Origin: Fusibacter bizertensis
GTDB lineage: Bacteria > Bacillota > Clostridia > Peptostreptococcales > Acidaminobacteraceae
DNA length: 64,000 nt
Assembly (NCBI RefSeq): GCF_029914245.1
Contig: NZ_JARYZI010000003.1
Coordinates: 310,001 to 374,000, forward strand
Reading direction: 5' to 3'
Position 1 is the first letter of the stretch; every line of letters begins with the position of its first letter. Of the stretch, positions 8,886 to 17,508 are shown piece by piece. A program made the translations under genes and the position numbers. The notes under the pieces were generated by a model. That model made no database searches, was not told where the DNA came from, and saw only the letters and a list, made by a program, of their open reading frames with translations.

Positions 8886-10474
8886 TAATTAACCTCCCAA
8901 CTAAGTGATTCTAACATTGCACCTCTATTGACGATTAGTGCCGCTAATCTAGCTGCCTGTGCGTTGCTATCCATTACAATTACGCCCGCTTCTTTAAGTT
9001 TGTTTTCCTGCGCCATTCTAACTTGAATATCTTTTTCAGTACCACATACTGATGCAACAAAACTAATATGTCGTCCCTCATTTTGAGCCAGATTTTTTGC
9101 TTCTTTAACGACTTTAGCAAGATCACCTGCAGGATCTTCGTTAGCACCATAGCCGATTACACAATCTAATAATATAACGGCAACTTCTTCATCCATCACT
9201 TCTTTCTTAATACGCTCAACACGAAGTCTTGTATCGATCATCGGATGAGGTCTACCATTTGTAAACTCATCATCACCCATATCTAGCACTGTATTTTTAA
9301 CGCTATTTTTTACATCTGTCAGCAATAAACTTGATTTAAGAGGTGTGTTAGAATACGTTTCGCCAATTATATCTCTGGCAACTAACATCGATTCATAAGT
9401 AAGTGTTCCACCAGCATATAATCCTCTCAAGTAATTTTGATTGCTTTTGAATTTTGCAGATTCATTATAAACTATTGATTCAATTTCGGATTTGTCTTTA
9501 GAAAAATAGGTTGTTATATCTTCTTTACCTTGTGATAGTCTTGCAGCAATGATCCCTGCATCTTCTAATGTTTCAGCATAGTATACGCCATTTTCTTTAG
9601 ACGTCTGACGCTCTCCGCCTAGTATACAAAGAACTTTCGGTTTGCTTGTTTCCATTAATTTATCAATTACTTGATCCATCACTTCTTTTGCAGCAGGTTT
9701 AGATACGATTAAGATTACTTTAGTCTCATCATCTTCAATCAAAGCCTCTATACCCATGAGCATCATCATACCGCCCACTTCTTTTTTAAGGTCTCTACCA
9801 CCAGTTCCAAGTGCTTGTGATATGCCAGCACCATATCGATCAACGATTACAGATGCTTCTTGTAAACCTGTACCAGCTGCCGCTACGATACCAACGTGTC
9901 CTCTAGCTACTTTATTTGCAAACCCAAGTGATACGCCATTGATAATAGCAGTTCCACAGTCAGGTCCCATCAATAATAGTTGTTTCTCAACAGCAACTTT
10001 TTTAAGCTCAATTTCTTCTTCAAGTGATACATTATCAGAGAACAAAAGTACATTGAGTCCCAGATCCATTGCTCTCATCGCTTCATTTTTAGCAAATCTT
10101 CCAGGAACAGAGATAATGGTCATATTAGCTGTTCCTAATTTATTAACTGCAGAGCTTGCTGTTTTAGTGCGCACCGCTCCACCTGCAGTACTTGTTTTCT
10201 TCTGGTCTAATGACATATTGACTTTTTCAATAACTTGATCAGCAATTTCTTCTGACTGTGCTAAAACGCCAATTACCATATGATTGGCATTGATGTGCTC
10301 TAAATCTTTGTCATCAATTAGACCAGAATCGTACATTAAATCCTTATTCTGATCTGTACCCATCATAACTGCTGCGTTTTCAACGCCTTCCATAGCATTT
10401 ACTTCACTAGATATCAGCATAAGGGTCACTGAATCGTAGTAAGCATTTTCTTTAATAATGCTCTTCTTTACCAT
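8885..10474 (-). CDS. fdrA: FdrA/AllF, acyl-CoA-synthetase-like carbamoyltransferase subunit
   Basis: A 529-residue protein of the FdrA family, related to the alpha and beta subunits of succinyl-CoA synthetase. Seen in order: an N-terminal region with VTLMLISSEVNAMEGVENA and AAVMMGTDQNKD; a Rossmann-like part MTIISVPGRFAKNEAMRA; the conserved LLMGPDCGTAIINGV; GIVAAAGTGLQE; the ALGTGGRDL loop; and a C-terminal domain with LLDCVIGYGANEDPAGDL and SFVASVCGTEKD. In E. coli it is AllF of oxamate carbamoyltransferase. It is followed, with overlapping codons, by the 56-residue protein that carries the rest of its C-terminus. RBS AAAGGAG precedes the ATG. Confidence 0.92.
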   Translation of the reverse strand: MVKKSIIKENAYYDSVTLMLISSEVNAMEGVENAAVMMGTDQNKDLMYDSGLIDDKDLEHINANHMVIGVLAQSEEIADQVIEKVNMSLDQKKTSTAGGAVRTKTASSAVNKLGTANMTIISVPGRFAKNEAMRAMDLGLNVLLFSDNVSLEEEIELKKVAVEKQLLLMGPDCGTAIINGVSLGFANKVARGHVGIVAAAGTGLQEASVIVDRYGAGISQALGTGGRDLKKEVGGMMMLMGIEALIEDDETKVILIVSKPAAKEVMDQVIDKLMETSKPKVLCILGGERQTSKENGVYYAETLEDAGIIAARLSQGKEDITTYFSKDKSEIESIVYNESAKFKSNQNYLRGLYAGGTLTYESMLVARDIIGETYSNTPLKSSLLLTDVKNSVKNTVLDMGDDEFTNGRPHPMIDTRLRVERIKKEVMDEEVAVILLDCVIGYGANEDPAGDLAKVVKEAKNLAQNEGRHISFVASVCGTEKDIQVRMAQENKLKEAGVIVMDSNAQAARLAALIVNRGAMLESLSWEVN

Positions 10475-10493
10475 TTAAAATCTCCTTTAAAAT

Positions 10494-11360
10494 TTAATGA
10501 TTCGCCTGTTTTAAATTCCCCATAATCCATTTGATTCCAAACAATATCCCATTAAGTGTATCTACACCAGAACTACTACCATGTTGTGCGATTTTTTCTA
10601 AACTTCTATGTTGTAAAGTTTTATCTTCATTATCCAGCGCTTCAAAATAAAGGCAGATACTTTGGGCAAATTGACCATCAATTGCACCGCTTAAAAAGGC
10701 TTTTGAAACCACTGTTGTCTTAAACAATAAAGATTCAACCCTTTCTTCAATTCGATTTAAATGATGATTAATTTGTGAATTTTCGGAAAAAAATCTAATG
10801 ACACTTAAAAATCCTATTAAAAAGTCATCTCCTGACGGCGTTAAGCCAGGGCCAAGTCCTATGATTTGATCAATTGTTCTAGTGAACTGATCAATCTGCC
10901 ATTGATTCGTACATTCAAAAGGTGTAATCAATCTTACAAACTTTTGCTGAACAAGATCCAGCGGCTTAAATTGTTCATAGATCAAACAATTACCGATACC
11001 AACGCCATTATGACTAGAAGTTACAATTTGACTTTTAACCATAAATGCAGCATTCATAAGACGTTCTTCATCCCAGTTATTCATATCAGCAAGTTTGAAA
11101 TTCGTCTCAAAAGGTACAGCTTTTGCAATGTTAAATATGATGTTGTCATTGCAAATACAATCTCCAACAATTTCTAGACGATCACCTGGTTTAAGAGGTA
11201 ATTTTTTAAAATTGATTTTCCTTGTCAGTATCAGCGCTGCTACAGAGCGTTCGACATCTGGATTTTGTATCGTGAACATTTCATCACCAGCTACAAAATT
11301 GGCCATTTTATCAAAAACTTGAACACATATAAATTCTGATATACGTTTAATCTTGTTCAT
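10494..11360 (-). CDS. allH: DUF2877 protein, AllH-like
   Basis: A protein of about 288 residues in the DUF2877 family (E. coli YlbF/AllH). The best markers are GIGNCLIYEQF in the middle and IIGLGPGLTPSGDDFLIGF near residues 165-185, followed by a C-terminal HGSSSGVDTLNGILFGI. It is the third subunit of the FdrA-type carbamoyltransferase and lies 19 bases before fdrA. The start is uncertain: the ATG at 11360 fits family length but has a weak ribosome binding site. The frame is open to an ATG at 11402 inside a palindrome, and a TTG at 11393 has AAGGGG about 9 bases upstream. If an upstream start is used, initiation would lie in the 3' arm of an mRNA hairpin and could be controlled by it. Confidence 0.82.
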   Translation of the reverse strand: MNKIKRISEFICVQVFDKMANFVAGDEMFTIQNPDVERSVAALILTRKINFKKLPLKPGDRLEIVGDCICNDNIIFNIAKAVPFETNFKLADMNNWDEERLMNAAFMVKSQIVTSSHNGVGIGNCLIYEQFKPLDLVQQKFVRLITPFECTNQWQIDQFTRTIDQIIGLGPGLTPSGDDFLIGFLSVIRFFSENSQINHHLNRIEERVESLLFKTTVVSKAFLSGAIDGQFAQSICLYFEALDNEDKTLQHRSLEKIAQHGSSSGVDTLNGILFGIKWIMGNLKQANH

Positions 11361-11393
11361 CTTCGTTTGATGAATAGCTGTAACATAAAACAA

Positions 11394-11449
11394 AATGACC
11401 ATCCCCTTTTCTCATATTCAGTATATGAGATATAAAAAGGATGGTCATT
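11394..11449. promoter_or_regulatory. Palindrome between pucR-type gene and allH
   Basis: Outer arms AATGACCATCC (11394-11404) and GGATGGTCATT (11439-11449) are perfectly complementary, and inner arms CTCATA/TATGAG extend the stem, giving a 56-base hairpin 27 bases after the regulator gene. It could be a terminator (the minus strand continues ATTTTGTTTT), an operator, or an mRNA structure hiding the allH start. The AATGACCAT arms recur at 3737-3785. Confidence 0.65.
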
Positions 11450-11475
11450 GGATGAATTTCTAAAATCTATACAAT

Positions 11476-13182
11476 TCAGTTAGGCATATTGCCCAATAAT
11501 AAATAATCCATAATTTTTAGTCCAAGTTGAAGTTCCAATAGTGCTTCACTGTCTTTGAGATCACTTGCAAGAATTGATTTTATCTTTTCAATGCGATAAA
11601 TAAAAGTGTTTCTATGAATAAACATCTCTTTACTTGCCTCCGAGATGTTGCCATTATGCGCAAAGTAAGTTTTAAGTGACTCTACAAGATTGGTGTTGTT
11701 TTCTTTGTCATAGTCTACAAGATTACCAACAGTCTTATCATAGAACTCTTTGAGTTTCTCTTTTGAAAGTTCGGCCCCAAGTAAATTGTAAATCATATAA
11801 TTTTCATAGTGTGCTACTTTTGCAGCATCTTGAAGCCTAAATTCCATATTGATCGCTTCTTGGGCTTCTTTAAAACTCTTACTCATGGATAAAATTTCAT
11901 AAACTTTACCGATACCAATATGCATATCAACAGCACCAAACTGTTTTTGACATTTTTCAACGATATCTCTAGCAATTTCCAAACTCTGATTTTTCACAAG
12001 TTTGGTATCTTGCTCATCTATTTGAACAAATGTTATAATCTTATTTCTTCGGTGAATTGATATTGCTTTATGTTTATGCAGATTTAATACAGCGTGAATC
12101 ACTTTAGTAACTTGATCTCTAATTTTACTTAATTGTATGTTGTCTTTCCAAAAGTCATCATTGTTGGTTTTCTGCGTATTATTAAGTTCAGAAATCATAC
12201 AATAATGTTTTTTATATGCATTGAGTCCATGAATTTCAGCCATATTGTTCAGGCTATTAACAGAACGAATATTATCTGATAACAAATCATCAAAAAAATC
12301 ACTTCTCACGCGATGTTTTACAACCTCAATCTCTTTTGCTTTTATACGTTCAAGTGCGATAACAGTCGCACCATGTTCGAGTGCAATATAATCAATCTCA
12401 GTAAGCTTACTAACATTTTCAACGACTACCAAATAACCGTAAATTGTCCCTATTGCAATAACGGGAATTACTCTACATATTAGCGATAACTCATTTTGAA
12501 TAAACTTTATTTTTATTGATTTCTTAAATTTTTCTGGATCTACTGGCAGCTTATTGTTGAACTCATTGTCAAATACGACACTTTTATAATGTAGATCAAA
12601 TATACTTTCTAATTTCACTTGATTTTCAATGATGTCCTTATAAGCAAGCAGTCTAAACTTACTATCAAGTAAAATAAGTGGATTTCTAATTTTCTCTGCA
12701 ATCGTTGCTGTTATATCATTTAAAGTGCCACCGCGAAGAGCGACTTTGGTAAAAGTCTCATGCAGTGATAAACTCTTTTTTAGTATAGAATCCATATTCC
12801 CATAGATTGAACTAGTGACGACATTACTAATATCTGACAATGAATACCTGTAGGGAATTTCTATGATTGGAAACCCTAATTCGTTAGCAGCACTTATCAT
12901 CATCTCAGGTACTTTCTCAAAATACCTTTGTACTTTCATACCAAGTCCAGCACAATTTCGCTCATATAGTTCTTGGATCAGATGCTTTTGATAGGCAACA
13001 TCATTTTTAAAGATGTAACCTGTTGTTAATAATAAATCCCCTGAGATAAGCCAATCGAAAGTATCTGGATTGTCTAGCATATTCACATTGCTAATTCGAT
13101 TTTGAATGCCAGAGGCACCTGCAATTAATTTGATACCTTCAATTTTTTCAAGATGAAGTATGTGATCAATCGTTACATACAT
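11476..13182 (-). CDS. PucR-type transcriptional regulator
   Basis: A 568-residue regulator with an N-terminal purine catabolism (PucR) domain (residues about 1-125, with LKLIAGASGIQNRI-type signature written here as KLIAGASGIQNRIS and DWLISGDLLLTTGY), a central GGDEF-like/CdaR region, and a C-terminal PucR-type helix-turn-helix (YFAHNGNISEASKEMFIH then RNTFIYRIEKI). Such regulators usually control neighbouring nitrogen-compound catabolism in response to a pathway metabolite. I start at the ATG at 13182 because AAAGGAGGG lies just upstream; the longer open frame runs back through the terminator of the preceding operon. It is co-oriented with and upstream of allH-fdrA, so it may be autoregulated with the operon. 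Confidence 0.9.
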   Translation of the reverse strand: MYVTIDHILHLEKIEGIKLIAGASGIQNRISNVNMLDNPDTFDWLISGDLLLTTGYIFKNDVAYQKHLIQELYERNCAGLGMKVQRYFEKVPEMMISAANELGFPIIEIPYRYSLSDISNVVTSSIYGNMDSILKKSLSLHETFTKVALRGGTLNDITATIAEKIRNPLILLDSKFRLLAYKDIIENQVKLESIFDLHYKSVVFDNEFNNKLPVDPEKFKKSIKIKFIQNELSLICRVIPVIAIGTIYGYLVVVENVSKLTEIDYIALEHGATVIALERIKAKEIEVVKHRVRSDFFDDLLSDNIRSVNSLNNMAEIHGLNAYKKHYCMISELNNTQKTNNDDFWKDNIQLSKIRDQVTKVIHAVLNLHKHKAISIHRRNKIITFVQIDEQDTKLVKNQSLEIARDIVEKCQKQFGAVDMHIGIGKVYEILSMSKSFKEAQEAINMEFRLQDAAKVAHYENYMIYNLLGAELSKEKLKEFYDKTVGNLVDYDKENNTNLVESLKTYFAHNGNISEASKEMFIHRNTFIYRIEKIKSILASDLKDSEALLELQLGLKIMDYLLLGNMPN

Positions 13183-13257
13183 AAATGTCCCTCCTTTGCT
13201 TCTCATGCATATTAGTATATAGGAGAGTTCCAAATTTGTATAGATTTTAGAAATAGC

Positions 13258-13294
13258 AAAAACCATACTTCAACTTGATTTGAAGTATGGTTTT
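13258..13294 (-). terminator. Terminator of the sigma/anti-sigma operon
   Basis: Arms AACCATACTTCAA and TTGAAGTATGGTT with a 7-base loop. On the minus strand the stem is followed by a T-run. It lies about 30 bases after the anti-sigma stop and before the pucR-type gene. Confidence 0.8.
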
Positions 13295-13326
13295 CCACTT
13301 TCTTTGTTGATTTTGTTAGGATTTGC

Positions 13327-14208
13327 TTAATGAATGTACTTATCACTTACCAGTAAATCCGAGATGATTTCTGTAGGTATTTCAAACTCTAAAGTCCCCA
13401 TATAACCAGGTGCTATCTCATATTTGTCAAATGAGATGATTAACTTTCCTTCAGCGGTTATATAAAAGTTTTGATCTTCATTTATTTGCTTGAATGCTTC
13501 AATATCATCTTCACCTACCCAGTAAATTTTATCTGAATCGGCTTTCATATCCGCTTCCATTTTTTCAACAAGATACTTTGAGATGGTCTCAACATATGTC
13601 TGATCTTTAAAGAGACTTGGTAATGTAATCATGATACCTTCGATCTTATCAATGGTATCAAAAGAGAATGTGGTAGAGGATGACCCCACAGTATTGACAT
13701 AATATCTTCCAATTGAAAGGATTTCATCAGTATCGGTCTTTACTTCATAACCAGAATCAAATCCCATATGGCCGCCTACTGCTTCAACCTCACCCATATT
13801 GGCTATAAAGTCATCATAAAGCGCTTTATTTTCTTCATAGTACTTTGCATTTAAACTGTTTTCAAGCACCTCATTATCAAGTCCGGTAATCACAGGTGTC
13901 TCAACATTTACATGTATATTTTCATTATCTATTGTTTCGAATCTGAAATTAAGCACTTTGACAATATTACCTAAAACCGGGATTTCAGAAATTGCAATTG
14001 CAAAGCTTTCATTGATATTTGCAGACCCTAATAAAAGCAACATCACAGCAGCAGCAGTTGCCACTACCCTTTGCAAGCTTTTTTTCCTACGATTCACTTT
14101 GAAGGTTCTTCTAATTTTCATTTCAAGATCATCGGGAATCTGAGAAGATTTGTAACGCTCTATTTCATTTTGCAGTTGTTCTTTTATATGTTTATCGTTA
14201 ATATTCAT
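13327..14208 (-). CDS. RsiV-like anti-sigma factor (DUF3298 domain)
   Basis: A 293-residue single-pass membrane protein. An N-terminal cytoplasmic part of about 45 residues is followed by one hydrophobic helix (VVATAAAVMLLLLGSANI, residues about 48-65). The extracytoplasmic region contains ISEIPVLGNIVKVLNF, a TPVITGLDN stretch and a DUF3298-type C-terminal half. This is the layout of RsiV, the anti-sigma factor that binds lysozyme in Bacillus and is then cleaved to free SigV. It overlaps the sigma gene by 4 bases (ATGA), the usual sign of a sigma/anti-sigma pair. The inducer in this organism is not known; lysozyme or another cell-envelope signal is the family-based guess. Confidence 0.82.
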   Translation of the reverse strand: MNINDKHIKEQLQNEIERYKSSQIPDDLEMKIRRTFKVNRRKKSLQRVVATAAAVMLLLLGSANINESFAIAISEIPVLGNIVKVLNFRFETIDNENIHVNVETPVITGLDNEVLENSLNAKYYEENKALYDDFIANMGEVEAVGGHMGFDSGYEVKTDTDEILSIGRYYVNTVGSSSTTFSFDTIDKIEGIMITLPSLFKDQTYVETISKYLVEKMEADMKADSDKIYWVGEDDIEAFKQINEDQNFYITAEGKLIISFDKYEIAPGYMGTLEFEIPTEIISDLLVSDKYIH

Positions 14209-14696
14209 AAGTCCTCCTCCATTTCAAGACGAAGTAATCGCAATCCTCTGTATAATTTTGTCTTAATTGTATTTTCATTTTGATCCAGCATGATCGCTAT
14301 ATCGGATATTTTCAAATCTTCAAAGTACCTTAAGGTAATAATCGTTTTTATCTCCGATGGAATTTGATCCATTGCTTTCTCTAGATCAATATTTTCATAA
14401 TGATCTTCATGTTCTAACATGCGCTCAAGCACATTGCTTTCTGTTAAAATAAGGCGTTTGTTTTTTCTAAGATAATCAAGTGATGTATTAATCAATATGC
14501 GATAAAACCAATTATTAATTGACTCGGGAAAATTGGATTTGTGAATTGCCCTGATTGCCTTTTCCACGCTTTCTTGTATAATATCCCAAGCGTCCTCGGG
14601 GTGTTTAGTATAGCTATATGCTAATCTGTAATGTGCATTTTTATTTTCTAATAGATAAGCTTGAAGTTCATCTATTAATTTTCTTTTTTTGTCCAT
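14205..14696 (-). CDS. ECF RNA polymerase sigma factor (SigV-like)
   Basis: A 163-residue ECF sigma factor. Region 2 holds AYSYTKHPEDAWDIIQESV and FPESINNWFYRILINTSLD; region 4 holds LRYFEDLKISDIAIML and NENTIKTKLYRGLRLLR, the -35-binding helix-turn-helix. RBS CAGGAG is 8 bases before the ATG. It is coupled to the RsiV-like anti-sigma gene. A candidate self-recognised promoter lies about 45-65 bases upstream (14738-14764), which would give positive autoregulation. Confidence 0.92.
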   Translation of the reverse strand: MDKKRKLIDELQAYLLENKNAHYRLAYSYTKHPEDAWDIIQESVEKAIRAIHKSNFPESINNWFYRILINTSLDYLRKNKRLILTESNVLERMLEHEDHYENIDLEKAMDQIPSEIKTIITLRYFEDLKISDIAIMLDQNENTIKTKLYRGLRLLRLEMEEDL

Positions 14697-14737
14697 TTAA
14701 AATCTCCTGTGTTACAAAGTAAGCTTACACAATAATA

Positions 14738-14764
14738 GACGGCGTATGTAAGTAAAAAGTTTTG
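14738..14764 (-). promoter_or_regulatory. Candidate ECF-type autoregulatory promoter
   Basis: On the minus strand, CAAAAC (14764-14759) is followed after 17 bases by CGTC (14741-14738). This fits the AAC / CGTC pattern recognised by SigV, SigM and SigW-type ECF factors. The predicted transcript would start roughly 30 bases before the sigma gene. Confidence 0.5.
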
Positions 14765-14771
14765 AGACAAA

Positions 14772-14803
14772 TAAAAAGCAGTCCCAATTGTGGTGGCTGC
14801 TTT
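14772..14803 (-). terminator. Terminator of the DEAD-box helicase gene
   Basis: Stem AAAGCAG / CTGCTTT with internal CCA/TGG pairing. On the minus strand it is followed by TTTTTATTT. It separates the helicase gene from the ECF promoter. Confidence 0.7.
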
Positions 14804-14826
14804 ATCTTTTACTGGTATTTATATTA

Positions 14827-16407
14827 TTATTTTCTATTAAATACTTGCTTAATCTTTTGAATCAAAGATGTCTTAGTTTTGGTTGGTGTTCCTTTATCTG
14901 AAATCTGTGATGTCATATTTGATTTTTGATTTTCTACTTTTGTAGGATCAACTTTAGAAGGTACAACTTGTTCTTTGTGAGCATATTCAGATTTATAAGG
15001 TGCACTTTTTCTCTGTTCATAACCCGTTTTCGACTTATTCGTATTACTTGGTCTAGGAGTATTCGGTTTAGGGTTACTCGGTTTAGGGTTACTCGGTTTA
15101 GGGTTAGTGTTTTGAGTTGATGAATTATTTGATTTTGGTGCATTATAAGGTTTATTATTTTGTACGGTCTTATGCGTACTGTTTGATCTCGATTGATTCG
15201 ATTTATGATCATTTCGCTTATCACTACCAGTATGAGTAGTCGGTCTTGTTCTAGGTTTTGGAACGCGTTTTGGCATCGCGTTTACTTGTTCATCTGTAGG
15301 CAGTGGCTCCTCTGGTATAAGTGCCCCCACATGTTCTTCTATTTCATAAAGTGTAAAAAGATCATCTTTAGTGACTAAAGATATCGCTTTTCCACCATTT
15401 CCAGCACGGCCGGTACGACCGATGCGATGTACATAACTATCTTTATCTTGAGGTACATCATAGTTGATAACCAATGATAAATCATCAACGTGTATTCCCC
15501 TAGCAGCAACATCTGTCGCAACTAAAACTTCAAATCCACCCTTTTTAAATTGTTGAATAGATTTCATGCGATTACTTTGTGAATTTGCACCGTGAAGGGC
15601 TTTTGATGAATACCCCTTATTTTCCAAGAACTCGTTGACTCTATCTACCGCAATTCGGGTATTACAAAAAACCATGCAACTTTCAGGTTGTTCAACAGTT
15701 AATATACGATGTAACTGTCTACGTTTTTCATTGGCTTCAACTTTGTAATAATATTGTGTTATTGAATCGACAGTTTTAGTATCAGACTCAATCTCAATTG
15801 TATCTGGTGAATTCATATAACTCTTACAAAGGTATTGAATCTCTGAAGGCATAGTTGCCGAAAAGAGCATCGTAACTCGCTTTGAAGGTATTTTCTTAAT
15901 AATTCGTTTAACTTGATCAATAAATCCCATATCAAGCATGCGATCAGCTTCATCAAGTACAAGGTATTCAATTGAACCCGTCTTTAAATTGCCTTGAGTG
16001 ATATGATCAAACACCCTTCCTGGTGTTCCTGTTACTATTTCCACGCCTTTTTCCAACTTTTCTATTTCTTGTACCATACTATGCCCACCATATAACACAG
16101 TAGTTTTGATTGGTTTATATTTAGACATACTTTTCAAATCTTGATCCACTTGTACAGCGAGTTCACGTGTCGGGGTCAAGATCAAAGCTTTTGGACCACT
16201 TAAGTCGTGATTCAATTTTTCTAACATAGGGATACCAAAAGCCCCTGTTTTACCACTTCCCGTTTTAGAAATTACAATTAAGTCCTGTCCTGATAATACT
16301 TTAGGAATAACTTTTGCTTGAACTTCTGTTGGTGCTTGATAACCGATTTCTTCTAAAGATTTAAGTAAATTTTCAGATATTCCAAATTCACGAAATGTTT
16401 GTGTCAT
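14827..16407 (-). CDS. DEAD-box RNA helicase with low-complexity tail
   Basis: A 526-residue ATP-dependent RNA helicase. The core (residues about 1-370) has the Q-motif region (FREFGISENLLKSLEEIGY), motif I SKTGSGKT, PTRELAVQ, TPGRVFDHI, the DEAD box VLDEADRM, SAT (LFSATMP), FCNTRI, VATDVAARGIHV and HRIGRTGRAG. The tail of about 155 residues is rich in Asn, Pro, Lys, Ser and Thr, including three tandem NPKPS-type repeats, and is probably disordered and RNA-binding. The closest families are RhlE/CshA, with roles in ribosome assembly, RNA decay or cold adaptation. The gene is monocistronic with its own terminator. Confidence 0.93.
   Translation of the reverse strand: MTQTFREFGISENLLKSLEEIGYQAPTEVQAKVIPKVLSGQDLIVISKTGSGKTGAFGIPMLEKLNHDLSGPKALILTPTRELAVQVDQDLKSMSKYKPIKTTVLYGGHSMVQEIEKLEKGVEIVTGTPGRVFDHITQGNLKTGSIEYLVLDEADRMLDMGFIDQVKRIIKKIPSKRVTMLFSATMPSEIQYLCKSYMNSPDTIEIESDTKTVDSITQYYYKVEANEKRRQLHRILTVEQPESCMVFCNTRIAVDRVNEFLENKGYSSKALHGANSQSNRMKSIQQFKKGGFEVLVATDVAARGIHVDDLSLVINYDVPQDKDSYVHRIGRTGRAGNGGKAISLVTKDDLFTLYEIEEHVGALIPEEPLPTDEQVNAMPKRVPKPRTRPTTHTGSDKRNDHKSNQSRSNSTHKTVQNNKPYNAPKSNNSSTQNTNPKPSNPKPSNPKPNTPRPSNTNKSKTGYEQRKSAPYKSEYAHKEQVVPSKVDPTKVENQKSNMTSQISDKGTPTKTKTSLIQKIKQVFNRK
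15064..15108. repeat. In-frame 15-bp tandem repeat inside the helicase gene
   Basis: Three head-to-tail copies of CGGTTTAGGGTTACT (the last differs at one base) encode the NPKPS repeats of the helicase tail. Copy-number change would keep the reading frame and alter tail length. Confidence 0.85.
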
Positions 16408-16578
16408 AATGCCTTCTTTCTAATTTTATATATTATAAATATTAGTTATAATTATTCTAATAGCACATCGCTAAGTTTTAAATTCATCTTATTATAACAG
16501 AATCCATCACTGATTTATAGGTTACATTCTTACCTTATTCATGTAAAATAGAATTAAGTGACAATTTCGAGGTGAAAC

Positions 16579-17460
16579 ATGAAAAGTAAATTAGCCGAAC
16601 TAGGGCTCATGCTATCAGTAGCACTATGGGGAGCTTCATTTGCACTCACAAAACCCTTGCTTGATATTATGAATATCTTCACCTTTATGGCAATGCGTTT
16701 TGTCATCGGTGGCATCATATTGGTATTTTTTTTAGTAGTATTCAAACAATTTAAACTGTCAAATCAAGCATTAAAAGGTGGTTTGATTACAGGCTTATTG
16801 CTTTTTTTAGCTTTTATCTTGCACACTTATGGTCTAAAATATACAACTGTCGCAAAAAATGCATTTATAGTGGGGAGTAATGTGATATTTGTTCCCATCA
16901 TACTCACATTTATCTATAAAAAACATCAAACAAAAAACATATGGTTTTCAACTATTTTAGCTATTATAGGACTCGCGCTGATCACACTTGATGGTATCCA
17001 TGGTGGGATTAACAATGGGGATATTATTACGGTCTTTGGAACTATTTTTATTTCATTTTATATTCTAAAAGTAGAAAAATTTGTAAAAAATACACATGCA
17101 ATAACATTAGCATCTATTCAAGTACTTACTGTTGGTGTACTAAGTCTGCTTTTCGCATTATTCAGCGAGGATCTATCACTATTGACCACAAATTTAAAAA
17201 TCAACCCACAACTTTGGATCAATATACTAATTTTAAGCATTGGCTGTACAAGTATTGCATATTTAATTGCTAACTATTGCCAAAGCATCCTAACAGCTTC
17301 TAGAACAGCTTTACTCTATGTTTTCGAGCCGCTCTTTGGTGCATTATTTGGCTGGATTATTCTAGGAGAAGCCCTCGGATTGCAAGGCCTAGCAGGTGCT
17401 CTACTTATTACATTCGCTACGATTTTACCAAGTATCTCGCGATTGATTCGAGACAACTAG
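16579..17460 (+). CDS. EamA/DMT-family permease
   Basis: A 293-residue membrane protein with ten predicted helices in two EamA repeats, the standard drug/metabolite transporter layout. Family-like features are LSVALWGASFALTKPLLD in helix 1, MRFVIGGI in helix 2 and, in the second repeat, ALLYVFEPLFGALFGWIILGE. It probably exports an amino acid, nucleotide or toxic metabolite; the substrate cannot be told. RBS GAGGTG lies 6 bases before the ATG. It may be co-transcribed with the small CC-motif gene 48 bases downstream. Confidence 0.9.
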   Translation: MKSKLAELGLMLSVALWGASFALTKPLLDIMNIFTFMAMRFVIGGIILVFFLVVFKQFKLSNQALKGGLITGLLLFLAFILHTYGLKYTTVAKNAFIVGSNVIFVPIILTFIYKKHQTKNIWFSTILAIIGLALITLDGIHGGINNGDIITVFGTIFISFYILKVEKFVKNTHAITLASIQVLTVGVLSLLFALFSEDLSLLTTNLKINPQLWINILILSIGCTSIAYLIANYCQSILTASRTALLYVFEPLFGALFGWIILGEALGLQGLAGALLITFATILPSISRLIRDN

Positions 17461-17508
17461 TGATGTAAAACTAGATCGGAACATTCGTAAAGAAAATGAG
17501 GAGGAACA

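Noticed and set aside
13183-13266. N-terminal extension of the PucR-type gene to 13266
   Set aside because: The extension runs into the terminator hairpin of the upstream operon and has no ribosome binding site, whereas ATG 13182 has AAAGGAGGG.
14926-15224. Overlapping frames on both strands opposite the helicase tail
   Set aside because: They arise from the repetitive coding sequence of the helicase tail; products are Arg/Phe- or Asn/Arg-rich repeats without a start site.
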